Source: an uncultured Phascolarctobacterium sp.
GTDB taxonomy: Bacteria; Bacillota; Negativicutes; Acidaminococcales; Acidaminococcaceae
Direction of reading: 5' to 3'
Assembly (NCBI RefSeq): GCF_905212365.1
Contig: NZ_CAJMEH010000001.1
Span: 70,157 to 134,156, forward strand
Length of the DNA: 64,000 bases
Positions 20,127 to 28,088 of the stretch are shown one piece after another. The stretch's first letter is position 1. Each line of letters opens with the position of its first letter. Below the pieces are notes generated by a model. It made no database searches and was not told the origin of the DNA. It was given only the letters and a program-made list of their open reading frames with translations. Position numbers and translations under genes: made by a program.

Positions 20127-20473
20127 GGGGGTGTACTGGTTTCGACGGGGATAGGTGCGGTATGATAAGCGAGCCGTGGTCCGGCACACGTTAACTGTTG
20201 GGACGTTTAAATATAAACGCTGATAAAGAATACGCTTTAGCAGCTTAACTGCTAACTGTCATCTGAGCTCTTCCTATAGGCGAAGAATGACAGTCAATAT
20301 GTAGGATACTGTATGGCCGACTCCCGTGGGCCTTACGGGAAACTCTGCGGGATAGCGACCTGGACGCCCGTCGATAGGCATTTAGGAAGCGAAATGCAAT
20401 ATGTCGTCTGCGCTCGGAGAAAGTTGTATGGCAATATTTTCGGACAGGGGTTCGACTCCCCTCACCTCCACCA
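20127..20473 (+). ncRNA. ssrA: transfer-messenger RNA
   Basis: A 347-nt tmRNA. The acceptor stem is GGGGGTG (20127-20133) paired with CACCTCC (20463-20469); CCA is encoded at 20471-20473. The 5' D-like segment GTACTGGTTTCGACGGGG and the T-arm GGGGTTCGACTCCCC are canonical. The tag reading frame GCT GAT AAA GAA ... GCT TAA (20219-20248) encodes ADKEYALAA, the degradation tag added to stalled proteins. It lies directly downstream of smpB. Confidence 0.97.
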
Positions 20474-20517
20474 GCTATTGTCAGAGATCGATCTGTTAAA
20501 TTATATAAGGTGGATTA

Positions 20518-20556
20518 AAAGCGCTCGCAGAGCTTATGCTTTGTGGGCGCTTTTTA
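20518..20556 (+). terminator. terminator after ssrA
   Basis: AAAGCGCTCGCAGAGC pairs imperfectly with GCTTTGTGGGCGCT and ends in TTTTT. It stands between ssrA and the nucleotidyltransferase gene. Confidence 0.75.
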
Positions 20557-20577
20557 CTTTGTCAAGGAGCCTTGCTA

Positions 20578-20868
20578 ATGTATGGATTAAAACCGCAGCT
20601 ATTGCAGGCCCTTGCAGCTATAGCACAATATTATGGTTTGCACAGGCTGATATTATTCGGCTCCCGTGCTCGCGGAGATTATAAGGAGCGCAGCGACATC
20701 GATTTGGCTGTCAGCGGCGGCAATGTCAGCGCTTTTGCCGCTGCGGCGGATGAGGAGCTGCCTACGCTGCTGCAGCTGGATATAGTTTCTTTGGATGGAG
20801 CGGTACAGCAGGAGCTGCTGCAGGCAATCGAGCAAGAGGGGATTATACTTTATGAAAAAATATGCTAA
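20578..20868 (+). CDS. MNT-type minimal nucleotidyltransferase (probable antitoxin)
   Basis: A 96-residue minimal nucleotidyltransferase. The motif GSRARG...SDID gives Gly28-Ser29, ten residues, Asp40-x-Asp42; a third acidic site is probably Asp68 (LQLDIVSLD). In MNT/HEPN pairs such as MntA/HepT the nucleotidyltransferase modifies and neutralises the HEPN protein. The next gene overlaps it by 17 bp and is a HEPN-like partner. It begins 104 bp after ssrA. The ATG at 20578 follows AAGGAG. It could instead be an HI0073-like pair without toxin function. Confidence 0.85.
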   Translation: MYGLKPQLLQALAAIAQYYGLHRLILFGSRARGDYKERSDIDLAVSGGNVSAFAAAADEELPTLLQLDIVSLDGAVQQELLQAIEQEGIILYEKIC

Positions 20869-21241
20869 TTTTTGCAGGGCCTTAGAAAATCTGCATGAGC
20901 TGGAAAGCTTTCAAGGAGAATATAACGCAATAACCTTGACCGGTATGGCTTCCCTGTATGGGCTTTGCTTTGAGCAAAGCTGGAAAGCCATGAAGGAAAT
21001 ATTGGAGGATCAGGGTTATCTTGCTGAAAAGCTGGGGTCGCCGCGTATGATTTTGAAATGTGCCTATGCTGCCGGTATGCTGCATGATGAGCAGCTGTGG
21101 CTGGATGCTCTGGCTTCCAGAAATAATGTTGCTCATTCCTATAATGAGGCTGTAGCCAAGGCTATTATTGAAGATACTAAAAATAAATATTTGAAAATGT
21201 TTGACGCCTTACAAGCCGAAATAGAACGTAATTGGCTGTAA
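20852..21241 (+). CDS. HEPN/HI0074-like nucleotidyltransferase partner (probable toxin)
   Basis: A 129-residue all-helical protein of the nucleotidyltransferase substrate-binding (HI0074) family, within the HEPN superfamily. The putative RNase motif R-x4-H is seen as Arg90-NNVA-His95. The stretch ASRNNVAHSYNE and the Trp/Phe-rich first helices (LCFEQSWKAMKEIL) are typical. Its start ATG 20852 lies within the preceding MNT gene, so translation is coupled. Whether it acts as an RNase toxin or only as a structural partner cannot be decided from sequence. Confidence 0.83.
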   Translation: MKKYANFCRALENLHELESFQGEYNAITLTGMASLYGLCFEQSWKAMKEILEDQGYLAEKLGSPRMILKCAYAAGMLHDEQLWLDALASRNNVAHSYNEAVAKAIIEDTKNKYLKMFDALQAEIERNWL

Positions 21242-21248
21242 AGCAGCA

Positions 21249-21280
21249 AAAAGCCCACGTCTGTTTAGGCGTGGGCTTTT
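21249..21280. terminator. bidirectional terminator
   Basis: AAAAGCCCACG (21249-21259) and CGTGGGCTTTT (21270-21280) form a perfect stem with A/T flanks, serving the HEPN gene on plus and the small membrane-protein gene on minus. Confidence 0.9.
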
Positions 21281-21291
21281 AATGTCAGGCG

Positions 21292-21492
21292 TTAAAAGAA
21301 GATCAGCGGCGTGCGGTATACGGCGTTGGCCCCGGCGCTGAGGGCGACAAGGCAGCCTATGGAAAGGGCTACAAGCAGCGCCGCTTCTTTGGCGTTCAGC
21401 GGCTCCTGATTATTCAGAGCGCGCATGAACGCTTTGACGCACAGCGATACCAGCATACCGAAAAGAAATAGTGCGAAGAGAATATTCAGCAT
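21292..21492 (-). CDS. small two-helix membrane protein of unknown function
   Basis: A 66-residue protein with two hydrophobic segments (about 2-22 and 38-57) separated by a polar loop (RALNNQEPLNAKE). The start at 21492 is supported by AAGGAGTAAGC just upstream and by its 4-bp distance from the stop of the TM1266-like gene, so the two form an operon. I do not recognise the family. Both-end topology in the inner membrane is likely. Confidence 0.7.
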   Translation of the reverse strand: MLNILFALFLFGMLVSLCVKAFMRALNNQEPLNAKEAALLVALSIGCLVALSAGANAVYRTPLIFF

Positions 21493-21496
21493 AAGC

Positions 21497-21760
21497 TTAC
21501 TCCTTAGCGGCGCCTTCAACATTGGCATAGGCGGTTTTGGCCGTTACGCCGGGAAGCTCGCCCAGCTTGCCGGAAAGGGCGCTGATAATATCGCGGGGAG
21601 CGTCAACGGCTACGCAAATAATATTTACGCCCTTGGCGCGATAGGGCAGACCCATACGACCGATGATATATTGTGCATAATCGTGCAGCAGGCTGTTGAG
21701 CCGTGCTACAGATTCTTCCTGAGCAACGATGATGGAAATAACGGCAACTCTTGTATCCAT
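21497..21760 (-). CDS. TM1266-family putative iron-only hydrogenase system regulator
   Basis: An 87-residue ferredoxin-like (ACT/NikR-C-like) small protein. The pattern RVAVISIIVAQEESVARLNSLLHDY, IIGRMGLPYRAKGVNIICVAVDA and LGELPGVTAKTAY is that of the TM1266 family, often found with [FeFe]-hydrogenase maturation genes. No hydrogenase gene lies in this window, so the link is by family only. Start at 21760 follows AAGGAGGTCGCT. Transcribed leftward with the small membrane protein gene. Confidence 0.8.
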   Translation of the reverse strand: MDTRVAVISIIVAQEESVARLNSLLHDYAQYIIGRMGLPYRAKGVNIICVAVDAPRDIISALSGKLGELPGVTAKTAYANVEGAAKE

Positions 21761-21841
21761 AGCGACCTCCTTGAGTATCTGTCTGTAGTATTTCTTATTA
21801 TTAGTATAGCATATTTTGCTGCAAAATGCTTGCTATAATTA

Positions 21842-21870
21842 TTGAGAGATTTTACGCTGCGTGGTATGAT
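21842..21870 (+). promoter_or_regulatory. promoter of the exonuclease gene
   Basis: TTGAGA (21842-21847), 17 bp, TATGAT (21865-21870). An extended -10 TGCTATAAT just upstream (21829-21837 region) may be a second start. Confidence 0.55.
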
Positions 21871-21910
21871 ATTGGTATCAATTAAATTCATACAAACCCA
21901 GGAGGTATTC

Positions 21911-22537
21911 ATGGAATTTGTCGCATTAGATTTTGAAACCGCCAATAAGAGCCGCAACAGCGCCTGCTCCATTGGCTTGGTAACGGTTAAGGACGGGCGT
22001 ATTGTTGATGAATATTATCAGCTGATTCGTCCGAAATATTTATATTTTGACCCCGATAATATTGCTGTCAACAGTATTACGCAGGAGATGGTCTTGGATA
22101 AGCCCAGCTTCAAGGAGCTGTGGCCGGAAATTTTACCGCGTCTGCAAAATAAACAGGTAGTAGCCCATTTTGCAAAATTTGACGTTAATGTGCTGCGCAG
22201 TACGCTGGAGGCGTATTATCTGCCGCTGCCGGATTTTGATTTTTTGTGCAGCTGGCTGTTGGCTAAGCAGGCCTTTCCTTTTTTAGAGCGCTTCAGCCTG
22301 GATTATGTAGCCGCATATGTGGGCTTTAAATTTCAGCATCATCAGGCTTTGGACGATGCCCGAGCCTGTGCCGCTATTATCAACGCTGTACTGGCAAAAA
22401 CTCCGGCGCAGGATTTTCGCCAGCTGGCGGCGCTGTATAAGCTGCAATGCGGCGAGGTGAGCCGCGGCAGTATTACGCTATGCGAGCACCAGCAGGAAGT
22501 TCCGCCTGCAGAACCGATTATGGACTCTCTTTTCTGA
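21911..22537 (+). CDS. DnaQ-like 3'-5' exonuclease (DEDDh)
   Basis: A 208-residue stand-alone exonuclease. Exo I is FVALDFETAN (Asp7, Glu9), Exo II lies in VAHFAKFDVNVL, and Exo III in HHQALDDARACA with the His-x4-Asp of the DEDDh type. A C-terminal extension of about 45 residues follows the domain. It resembles the epsilon proofreading domain of DNA polymerase III but is a separate gene, so a repair or RNA-trimming role is equally possible. ATG 21911 has AGGAGGTATTC upstream; longer in-frame starts are less likely. Confidence 0.87.
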   Translation: MEFVALDFETANKSRNSACSIGLVTVKDGRIVDEYYQLIRPKYLYFDPDNIAVNSITQEMVLDKPSFKELWPEILPRLQNKQVVAHFAKFDVNVLRSTLEAYYLPLPDFDFLCSWLLAKQAFPFLERFSLDYVAAYVGFKFQHHQALDDARACAAIINAVLAKTPAQDFRQLAALYKLQCGEVSRGSITLCEHQQEVPPAEPIMDSLF

Positions 22538-22544
22538 GCAAGCA

Positions 22545-22582
22545 AAAATGCCTGTATACCATGAAGGTATGCAGGCATTTTC
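22545..22582. terminator. bidirectional terminator between convergent genes
   Basis: AATGCCTG and CAGGCATT, extended by ATACC/GGTAT, with AAAAA before and TTTTCTTT after, between the exonuclease gene and the leftward uracil permease gene. Confidence 0.88.
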
Positions 22583-22590
22583 TTTAGGGT

Positions 22591-23841
22591 TTAAAATTCG
22601 TCCATCAGATGCAGATATTGGAACAGCTTAAAGAGCAGGCTCATAATAATGGCGACCAGCGTTGCCAGCACCATGCCCTGTACGGAAAAAGCGCCGAAGG
22701 ACAGCTTAGCGCCGGACAGGCCGATAATCATAATAACGGAGGTCATGACCAGATTGGCAGACTTGCTGTAATCCACCTTGCTTTCTACCAGCACGCGGAT
22801 GCCGGAGGAGGCGATAACGCCGAAGAGCAAAATGCAGATGCCGCCCATAACCGGTACGGGAATGCTGTGAATCAGCTGGGAAAGTTTGCCGCAGAAGGAA
22901 AGAATGATGGCCATAACGGCAGCGCCGCCGATTACCCAGGTGCTGTAAACCTTGGTGATGGCCATAACGCCGATGTTTTCACCGTAGGTGGTGTTGGGCG
23001 TAGCGCCGGCAAAGCCGCTGATGACGTTGGATAAACCGTCGGCAAACATGGAGCGGGAAAGGCCGGGGTCTTTAATGAGGTCGCGGCCGACGATATTGCC
23101 GGTAACGACTAAGTGGCCGATATGTTCCGCCATAACTACCAGCGCTGCGGGAGCGATAATCATAATGGCGCTGAGATCAAAGACGGGAGCGTAAAAATGC
23201 GGCACCTGGAACCAGGGAGCGTCGATAATGGGCTGGAAGTTGACCATACCCATGAAGGCGGCGAAAATATAGCCGCAGATAACGCCGAAAAGAATGGGGA
23301 TAATACTCATAAAGCCGCGGAAGGCTACGGAGCCGATAACGCCGACTGCAAGTGTGAACATAGATACGGCGATGTTGGCGGCGACGATATTATCGCCGGT
23401 CAGGCCGGCCATGCCTGCGGCAGTAGGAGCCAGCTCCAGGCCGATAACGGCGATGATAGCGCCCATGGCGGCAGGAGGGAAGATTACGTCAATCCATTTA
23501 GTGCCTACATAATGAATAATCAGCGAGAAAAGCATGAAGAGCAGGCCGAAAACGATAAAGCCGGATTGCGCGTGGCTGTAGCTGGAGTTGGAAATAATCA
23601 GCAGCACCGGCGAAATAAAGGCGAAGCTGGAACCCAGATAGGAGGGAATCTTGCCTTTGGTTAAAAAGATATACAGCAAGGTGCCCAAGCCGTTCATAAA
23701 GAGGCAGGTAGTGGGACTGACCTTAAATAAAAAGGGTACGAGAACGGTGGAGCCGAACATGGCAAAAAGATGCTGCATGCTCAGAGGAATGTTAAGCAGC
23801 AGCGGCGGCCGTTCTTCAACTTGAATTACTTTGTGTTCCAT
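22591..23841 (-). CDS. uraA: uracil/xanthine permease (NCS2 family)
   Basis: A 416-residue inner-membrane nucleobase:cation symporter with about 14 helices. Features: QHLFAMFGSTVLVPFL near the N-terminus, PSYLGSSFAFISP (helix 3), VVMAEHIGHLV with the substrate-binding Glu, and GATPNTTYGENIGVMAITKVYS. The pattern with MAEHIGH fits uracil transporters of the UraA/PyrP group. Divergent from an amidohydrolase gene, which might act on the same pyrimidine-derived compounds (inference). Start 23841 follows AAGAGGTTTTC. Confidence 0.92.
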   Translation of the reverse strand: MEHKVIQVEERPPLLLNIPLSMQHLFAMFGSTVLVPFLFKVSPTTCLFMNGLGTLLYIFLTKGKIPSYLGSSFAFISPVLLIISNSSYSHAQSGFIVFGLLFMLFSLIIHYVGTKWIDVIFPPAAMGAIIAVIGLELAPTAAGMAGLTGDNIVAANIAVSMFTLAVGVIGSVAFRGFMSIIPILFGVICGYIFAAFMGMVNFQPIIDAPWFQVPHFYAPVFDLSAIMIIAPAALVVMAEHIGHLVVTGNIVGRDLIKDPGLSRSMFADGLSNVISGFAGATPNTTYGENIGVMAITKVYSTWVIGGAAVMAIILSFCGKLSQLIHSIPVPVMGGICILLFGVIASSGIRVLVESKVDYSKSANLVMTSVIMIIGLSGAKLSFGAFSVQGMVLATLVAIIMSLLFKLFQYLHLMDEF

Positions 23842-23877
23842 GAAGAAAACCTCTTTTCTTAAAATTTTCTATTACTA

Positions 23878-23906
23878 ATTTTATGTTGAAACAGAAGGAA
23901 ATGCAA
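23878..23906 (-). promoter_or_regulatory. promoter of uraA
   Basis: On the minus strand TTGCAT (23906-23901), 17 bp, TAAAAT (23883-23878). Confidence 0.7.
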
Positions 23907-23929
23907 GCTATTTCTGCGAAAGAAGCGTC

Positions 23930-23958
23930 TTGCGCAATCGCCTTAGGGGACGTATAAT
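23930..23958 (+). promoter_or_regulatory. promoter of the M20 amidohydrolase gene
   Basis: TTGCGC (23930-23935), 17 bp, TATAAT (23953-23958); start about 52 bases before the gene. Confidence 0.7.
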
Positions 23959-24016
23959 GATTTTAGTTGTTTATTGTTTATTTAGTTGTGGGTTATACAA
24001 ATGAGGAGGCAGTATC

Positions 24017-25252
24017 ATGCAAGCAATCAATAAAGCACGAGTAGATAATTTGTTGGCCGGACTGGCGCAGTTCGGTGCCACCGCGGAGGGCATTACCCGA
24101 TTGGGCTACAGCGCCCTGGACAGGGAAGCGCAAAACTGGCTGCTGCGTCAGGTGGCAGATTTAGGGCTGACCATGCGGGAGGACGCTGTGGGCAACGTCT
24201 TTTTGCGGCGCGAGGGCACAGAGCCGCAGCTGCCGCCGGTTGCCTGCGGCAGCCATTTGGATACGGTGATTCACGGCGGCGCTTACGACGGTATGTGCGG
24301 CGTAGTGGGCGCGTTGGAGGCGTTATATATGCTGAAGGACGAAAGCCTGACGCGCAGTATTGAGGTTATTATTTTCAGAGCGGAGGAATCCAGCCGCTTT
24401 GGCTTTGCCACTATGGGCAGCAAATTGATGACGGGCTTGGCGACGCCCGTTTCCTTAAATAAAAGTGCGAAAAAAGGCGATATTTCTTTTATTGAAGCGC
24501 TGCGGCAGTGGGGCTGCGACCCTGATAAATATACCAAGGCAGTCCTGCAGCAGGGCTGCTACAGCAGCTTCAGCGAGCTGCATATCGAGCAGGGCAAGGT
24601 TTTGGAGGAAACGAAACATCAGATAGGCATTGTCCATAATATTGCCGCGCCGACGCGCTTTAAGCTGTATGTGCAGGGCATGGCCGACCATTCGGGCGCA
24701 ACGCCTATGGGGATGCGGCGCGACGCGCTGGTGGCTGCCGCTAAGCTGATTTTAGCGGTTAACGAGATTGCCACTAATGAGAAGGAGCATGGCACGGTAG
24801 GAACCGTGGGCGTGGTAGAGGTAGAGCCCGGCTCCATCAATGTTGTGCCCGGAGCCGTTACGCTGTGGGTGGATGTGCGCGGCGTGGATTGCGCCAGTAT
24901 TGAGCGCACTCTGGCGGCGGTGCGGCAGCAGGCCGACGTAGTTGCCGCTGCGGACGGCGTGACTATTACTTGGGAAATGCTGACGGCGGATAAGCTGGTG
25001 GCGTTAAGCGGCGCTTTGGCGCAGCAGAGCGAAACGATTTGCCGTGAATTGGGATACAGCTATCTGCATATGAACAGCGGCGCAGGGCATGACGCTATGA
25101 ATATGGCGAAGCTGGCGCCTGCGACGATGATTTTTATTCCCTGCCGCGGCGGTATCAGCCACAATCCGGCAGAGTTTGCCAAGAGCGAGGATATTTGCCG
25201 CGGCGTAGAGGTGCTGGCTCATATTCTGCTGAGGGAAGCGAATAAAAGATAA
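24017..25252 (+). CDS. M20-family Zn-dependent N-carbamoyl-amino-acid/ureide hydrolase
   Basis: A 411-residue binuclear metallohydrolase of the HyuC/AmaB/allantoate amidohydrolase group. Likely metal ligands are His80 (CGSHLDTV), Asp91 (GGAYDGMCG), Glu124 (RAEESSRF), His189 (SELHIEQG) and the C-terminal His in NSGAGHDAM. The dimerisation lid starts near MADHSGATPMG. Enzymes of this group hydrolyse N-carbamoyl amino acids, beta-ureidopropionate or allantoate; the neighbouring uracil permease makes a pyrimidine-derived ureide plausible but the substrate is undetermined. Start ATG 24017 behind GAGGAGGCAG. Confidence 0.87.
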   Translation: MQAINKARVDNLLAGLAQFGATAEGITRLGYSALDREAQNWLLRQVADLGLTMREDAVGNVFLRREGTEPQLPPVACGSHLDTVIHGGAYDGMCGVVGALEALYMLKDESLTRSIEVIIFRAEESSRFGFATMGSKLMTGLATPVSLNKSAKKGDISFIEALRQWGCDPDKYTKAVLQQGCYSSFSELHIEQGKVLEETKHQIGIVHNIAAPTRFKLYVQGMADHSGATPMGMRRDALVAAAKLILAVNEIATNEKEHGTVGTVGVVEVEPGSINVVPGAVTLWVDVRGVDCASIERTLAAVRQQADVVAAADGVTITWEMLTADKLVALSGALAQQSETICRELGYSYLHMNSGAGHDAMNMAKLAPATMIFIPCRGGISHNPAEFAKSEDICRGVEVLAHILLREANKR

Positions 25253-25255
25253 AAA

Positions 25256-25295
25256 TAACGGGACTGGCGTGCGGGCTGGTCCCGTTACTGTTTTT
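25256..25295 (+). terminator. terminator after the amidohydrolase gene
   Basis: TAACGGGAC (25256-25264) pairs with GTCCCGTTA (25279-25287), followed after three bases by TTTTT. Confidence 0.8.
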
Positions 25296-25414
25296 GTAAG
25301 GTAAATGTGATATAATTTATACACACAGTGCGCATGCAGGCGAAGCGAGAGCCGTGGTTAAGGTGATGTAATGCTTGCATATAAAACCATTTGGTCAGAA
25401 GGGAGCGACTTGAT

Positions 25415-26911
25415 ATGAAAAAATTTCTAGCCGCGCTGCTGCTGTGCGCAGTGAGCGGAATGGCGCTGAACTGCGCAGCAGGCGAAGCGGCAGCGCGCGA
25501 TAATTTTTACTGGTTGGGGCAGATAAATAAGGCGACTGCCGTTATCAATACTGACGATGGGCTGTTGACGCCGGAGCAGGGGCATAGATTTGCCATAGGC
25601 CTGCAAAAGGTTTTGGAGCAGGGGAACGAGAACGGCGGACAGCGCCCTGGTCTGGTAATAACCTTTGAGCCTTTGCTAATCGACACTGCCGGGTCGGAAA
25701 TAACCAAGCTGCATGCAGGCCGTTCCAGTCAGGATATGCTGACGACGGTTAGCCTGGCTATGCAAAGAGAGCAGCTACTGGAGCTGGCTGTGGCGCTGAA
25801 CGAGATGCAGCGCAGCCTGCTGAATTTGGCGGAGAAGCAGCAAAAGACTATTCTCCCGAATTATACTAACGGTGTGGCTGCCCCGCCCAACAGCTTTGCC
25901 CACTACCTTTTGGCTTATAATGCGGCGTTTGACAGGGATATGCAGCGCTTGCAGGCCTATTACAAGCGTTTAAACCGTTCGCCTATGGGCGCAACAGTGC
26001 TGAACGGCACGGGCTGGCCCTTGGACAGGGACCGCATGGCAAATTTATTGGGCTTTGATGAAATTGCCTACAATACCTATGATGCCGGACAGGTATTCCC
26101 TCAGGAAGCGCCGGTGGAAATGGGGGCTGTGGCCAGCAGCATTGCTATCCACATGGGCAGCTTTATTGAAGAAATTATGCAGCAGTATGCGCAGCCGCGG
26201 CCTTGGATTTTGCTGCGTGAGGGCGACGGCAATACCTATGTTTCCAGCGCTATGCCGCAGAAGCGCAATCCCGGCATTCTGAACAAGGCGCGCACCGATT
26301 GTTCAACATTGTTAGGTACGGCGGTGGGCGGCGTTTTCCGAGCTCATAATATTCCTGCCGGTATGGCCGACGGGCGGCTGCGCGGGACGGACGGCATTAC
26401 CCGTCAGACCATCAGCGTGGTCAAGCAGTTTAATAAAATCCTTAATGCGCTGGAGGTTAATCCGGAGCGGGCTTTAGAGGAGCTTAATCTGGACTGGACC
26501 TGCTCGCAGGAAATCGCCGACGAGCTGATGCGTAAATATGAGGTTCCATTCCGCACGGGCCATCATTTTGCGTCGGAAATAGTTACTTATGCGCGGGCAC
26601 ATAATATTCCGCCTTCCGAGTTCGCTTATGCGGACGCCTGCACTATTTACCAACGGCTGGCGCAGGAGGACGCAGCTCTGCCGCAGAAGCTGCCGCTGAC
26701 AGAAACGGAATTTCGCGCCTGCCTGAACCCTGTGGCTATCGTTAATAACCGTGCCGTTAAGGGCGGGCCGCAGCCTGCGGAATTAAAAATTATGTTTGCG
26801 CAGGCGGATAAAGCTTTAGCGCAGAATATAAATTGGCACAAGCAGGCGGCGGCAAAGGTCGTAAACGCAGAAAACAAATTGAATAATGAGTTTGAAGCAT
26901 TGTTGAGATAG
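25415..26911 (+). CDS. exported argininosuccinate-lyase-like protein lacking the catalytic His
   Basis: A 498-residue member of the aspartase/fumarase/argininosuccinate-lyase superfamily with an N-terminal export signal (MKKFLAALLL...LNCAAGEAAA, cleavage probably after residue 23-26). The whole lyase fold is recognisable: HAGRSSQDM (100-108), MGATVLNGTGWPLDRDRMA (191-209) and the signature SSAMPQKRNP (277-286). At the position of Arg[11 protein letters not shown] this protein has NYTNGVAAPP, so the catalytic His (His156 in the ArgH of this window) is Asn152. Real argininosuccinate lyase activity is therefore doubtful; a periplasmic lyase or binding role is possible. Start ATG 25415 is preferred for AGAAGGGAG upstream and because the signal peptide then begins correctly. 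Confidence 0.82.
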   Translation: MKKFLAALLLCAVSGMALNCAAGEAAARDNFYWLGQINKATAVINTDDGLLTPEQGHRFAIGLQKVLEQGNENGGQRPGLVITFEPLLIDTAGSEITKLHAGRSSQDMLTTVSLAMQREQLLELAVALNEMQRSLLNLAEKQQKTILPNYTNGVAAPPNSFAHYLLAYNAAFDRDMQRLQAYYKRLNRSPMGATVLNGTGWPLDRDRMANLLGFDEIAYNTYDAGQVFPQEAPVEMGAVASSIAIHMGSFIEEIMQQYAQPRPWILLREGDGNTYVSSAMPQKRNPGILNKARTDCSTLLGTAVGGVFRAHNIPAGMADGRLRGTDGITRQTISVVKQFNKILNALEVNPERALEELNLDWTCSQEIADELMRKYEVPFRTGHHFASEIVTYARAHNIPPSEFAYADACTIYQRLAQEDAALPQKLPLTETEFRACLNPVAIVNNRAVKGGPQPAELKIMFAQADKALAQNINWHKQAAAKVVNAENKLNNEFEALLR

Positions 26912-26938
26912 GTAGAAAAATCGAAAAACGCAAAAATA

Positions 26939-26970
26939 ACCGCAGCTTGAAAGCTTGCGGTCATTTTTTA
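26939..26970 (+). terminator. terminator after the exported lyase gene
   Basis: ACCGCA (26939-26944) pairs with TGCGGT (26956-26961), with AGCTT/AAGCT inside, then ATTTTTT. Confidence 0.8.
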
Positions 26971-27043
26971 ACGATATTTTTTAGGGACAACAGCTTATCA
27001 GTCGAACCTTTTCTGTTTGTCTTATAACGAAAAACATCAAATT

Positions 27044-27868
27044 TTACAGAGCTGTGCCGTTAGTCAAGTAAATTTTTTCGGCTTTGGCTTCGGCCAGCTG
27101 GGCTTGGTTAATCAGTCCATATTTATGCATGGAAGTCAAAACCAACAGCTGGCGCTCCTTGCAGCCCTGAGGATTTTCCAGCGGATTGAGGGCGCTGGGG
27201 GCGTAGGGCAGAGCGGCTATGACGGCGGCCTCGGCCAGCGTCATAGCGGAGGGAGCCTTGCCGAAATATTTGGCGGCGGCCTGCTTAATGCCGTTGGCCC
27301 CTGCTCCAAAATAGGTGGTGTTTAAGTAAAGCTCTAAAATTTCGTCCTTGGTATAGTTATCCTCCAGCATAAGGGAAAGAATAGCTTCCTCAATTTTGCG
27401 CTCCATGCTTTGCTCGTGGGTAAGAAAAACATTTTTGACAAATTGCTGTGTCAGTGTGCTGCCGCCCTGCACTACTTCGCCCGCGCTGATGTTCACCAGC
27501 AGAGCGCGCAGAATGCCGTCTACGGCGATAGCGCCATGCTCGTAAAAGGCGTGATCCTCAATGGCTATCAGCGCCTGGGGTATATTCTGGTTCATAGCGT
27601 CCAGAGCCGTCCAGTCTGGGCTTTGACGGATAGGGTCGATTACCTCGTCCATATTGAAGGCCAGATAAAATTTCTGCATAGGCGACGGCCATTCCTCTTT
27701 AGGCGGCAGCAGGCTGACAAAGAGCGCCATAGCGGCCGCTTTTTCATGCTTATTCACTTTTTCCTCCTGCTGCTGCGCGGGTGCGACAGGCTGGGGCTTA
27801 TCCGTAAGCGCGTCGTAGCCGACCATGCCGGCAAAAATCAGGAGCGCCATTACCAGTGTTTTTATCAT
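27044..27868 (-). CDS. monofunctional GT51 peptidoglycan glycosyltransferase
   Basis: A 274-residue membrane-anchored transglycosylase that polymerises lipid II. An N-terminal anchor (about 3-20) is followed by the GT51 domain with catalytic Glu104 in IEDHAFYEHGAI, GGSTLTQQFVKN (135-146), RKIEE (157-161) and the NTTYFGAGANGI motif. There is no transpeptidase domain, as in MtgA-type enzymes. The start at 27868 is chosen because GCGAGGT lies 6 bases upstream; the upstream ATG at 27895 falls almost on the predicted transcription start. Confidence 0.85.
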   Translation of the reverse strand: MIKTLVMALLIFAGMVGYDALTDKPQPVAPAQQQEEKVNKHEKAAAMALFVSLLPPKEEWPSPMQKFYLAFNMDEVIDPIRQSPDWTALDAMNQNIPQALIAIEDHAFYEHGAIAVDGILRALLVNISAGEVVQGGSTLTQQFVKNVFLTHEQSMERKIEEAILSLMLEDNYTKDEILELYLNTTYFGAGANGIKQAAAKYFGKAPSAMTLAEAAVIAALPYAPSALNPLENPQGCKERQLLVLTSMHKYGLINQAQLAEAKAEKIYLTNGTAL

Positions 27869-27898
27869 GCTCATACCTCGCTTGTACTTCTTCATTAT

Positions 27899-27927
27899 AT
27901 TGTAGCAGGAAATATATTTTTTGGCAA
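27899..27927 (-). promoter_or_regulatory. promoter of the GT51 gene
   Basis: On the minus strand TTGCCA (27927-27922), 17 bp, TACAAT (27904-27899). Transcription would start near 27892. Confidence 0.7.
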
Positions 27928-28034
27928 AAGAATACATAAAAAATGCTAGGAAAATCCACGCGGGCGTAGTAAAATATATATCATAAAATGGATGAGTGTT
28001 TCTTGCCCTTTTTACAAAAAACCTTGCACAGCAC

Positions 28035-28070
28035 TTGCAATGTTATGCAGGTTGGATGTATAATTATCAA
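28035..28070 (+). promoter_or_regulatory. arginine operon promoter with two candidate ARG boxes
   Basis: TTGCAA (28035-28040), 18 bp, TATAAT (28059-28064). Two segments resemble the ArgR half-palindrome TGAATWWWWATTCA: 28036-28049 (10 of 14) and 28057-28070 (11 of 14). Their 21-bp offset equals the usual spacing of tandem ARG boxes, and they cover -35 and -10, so ArgR binding would block transcription. argR itself is not in the window. Confidence 0.55.
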
Positions 28071-28088
28071 ACGTAAAGGAGGATGTAT

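Noticed and set aside
20463..20600. Integration scar (duplicated ssrA 3' end) next to the MNT/HEPN genes
   Set aside because: No second copy of the tmRNA 3' end could be seen downstream in the window.
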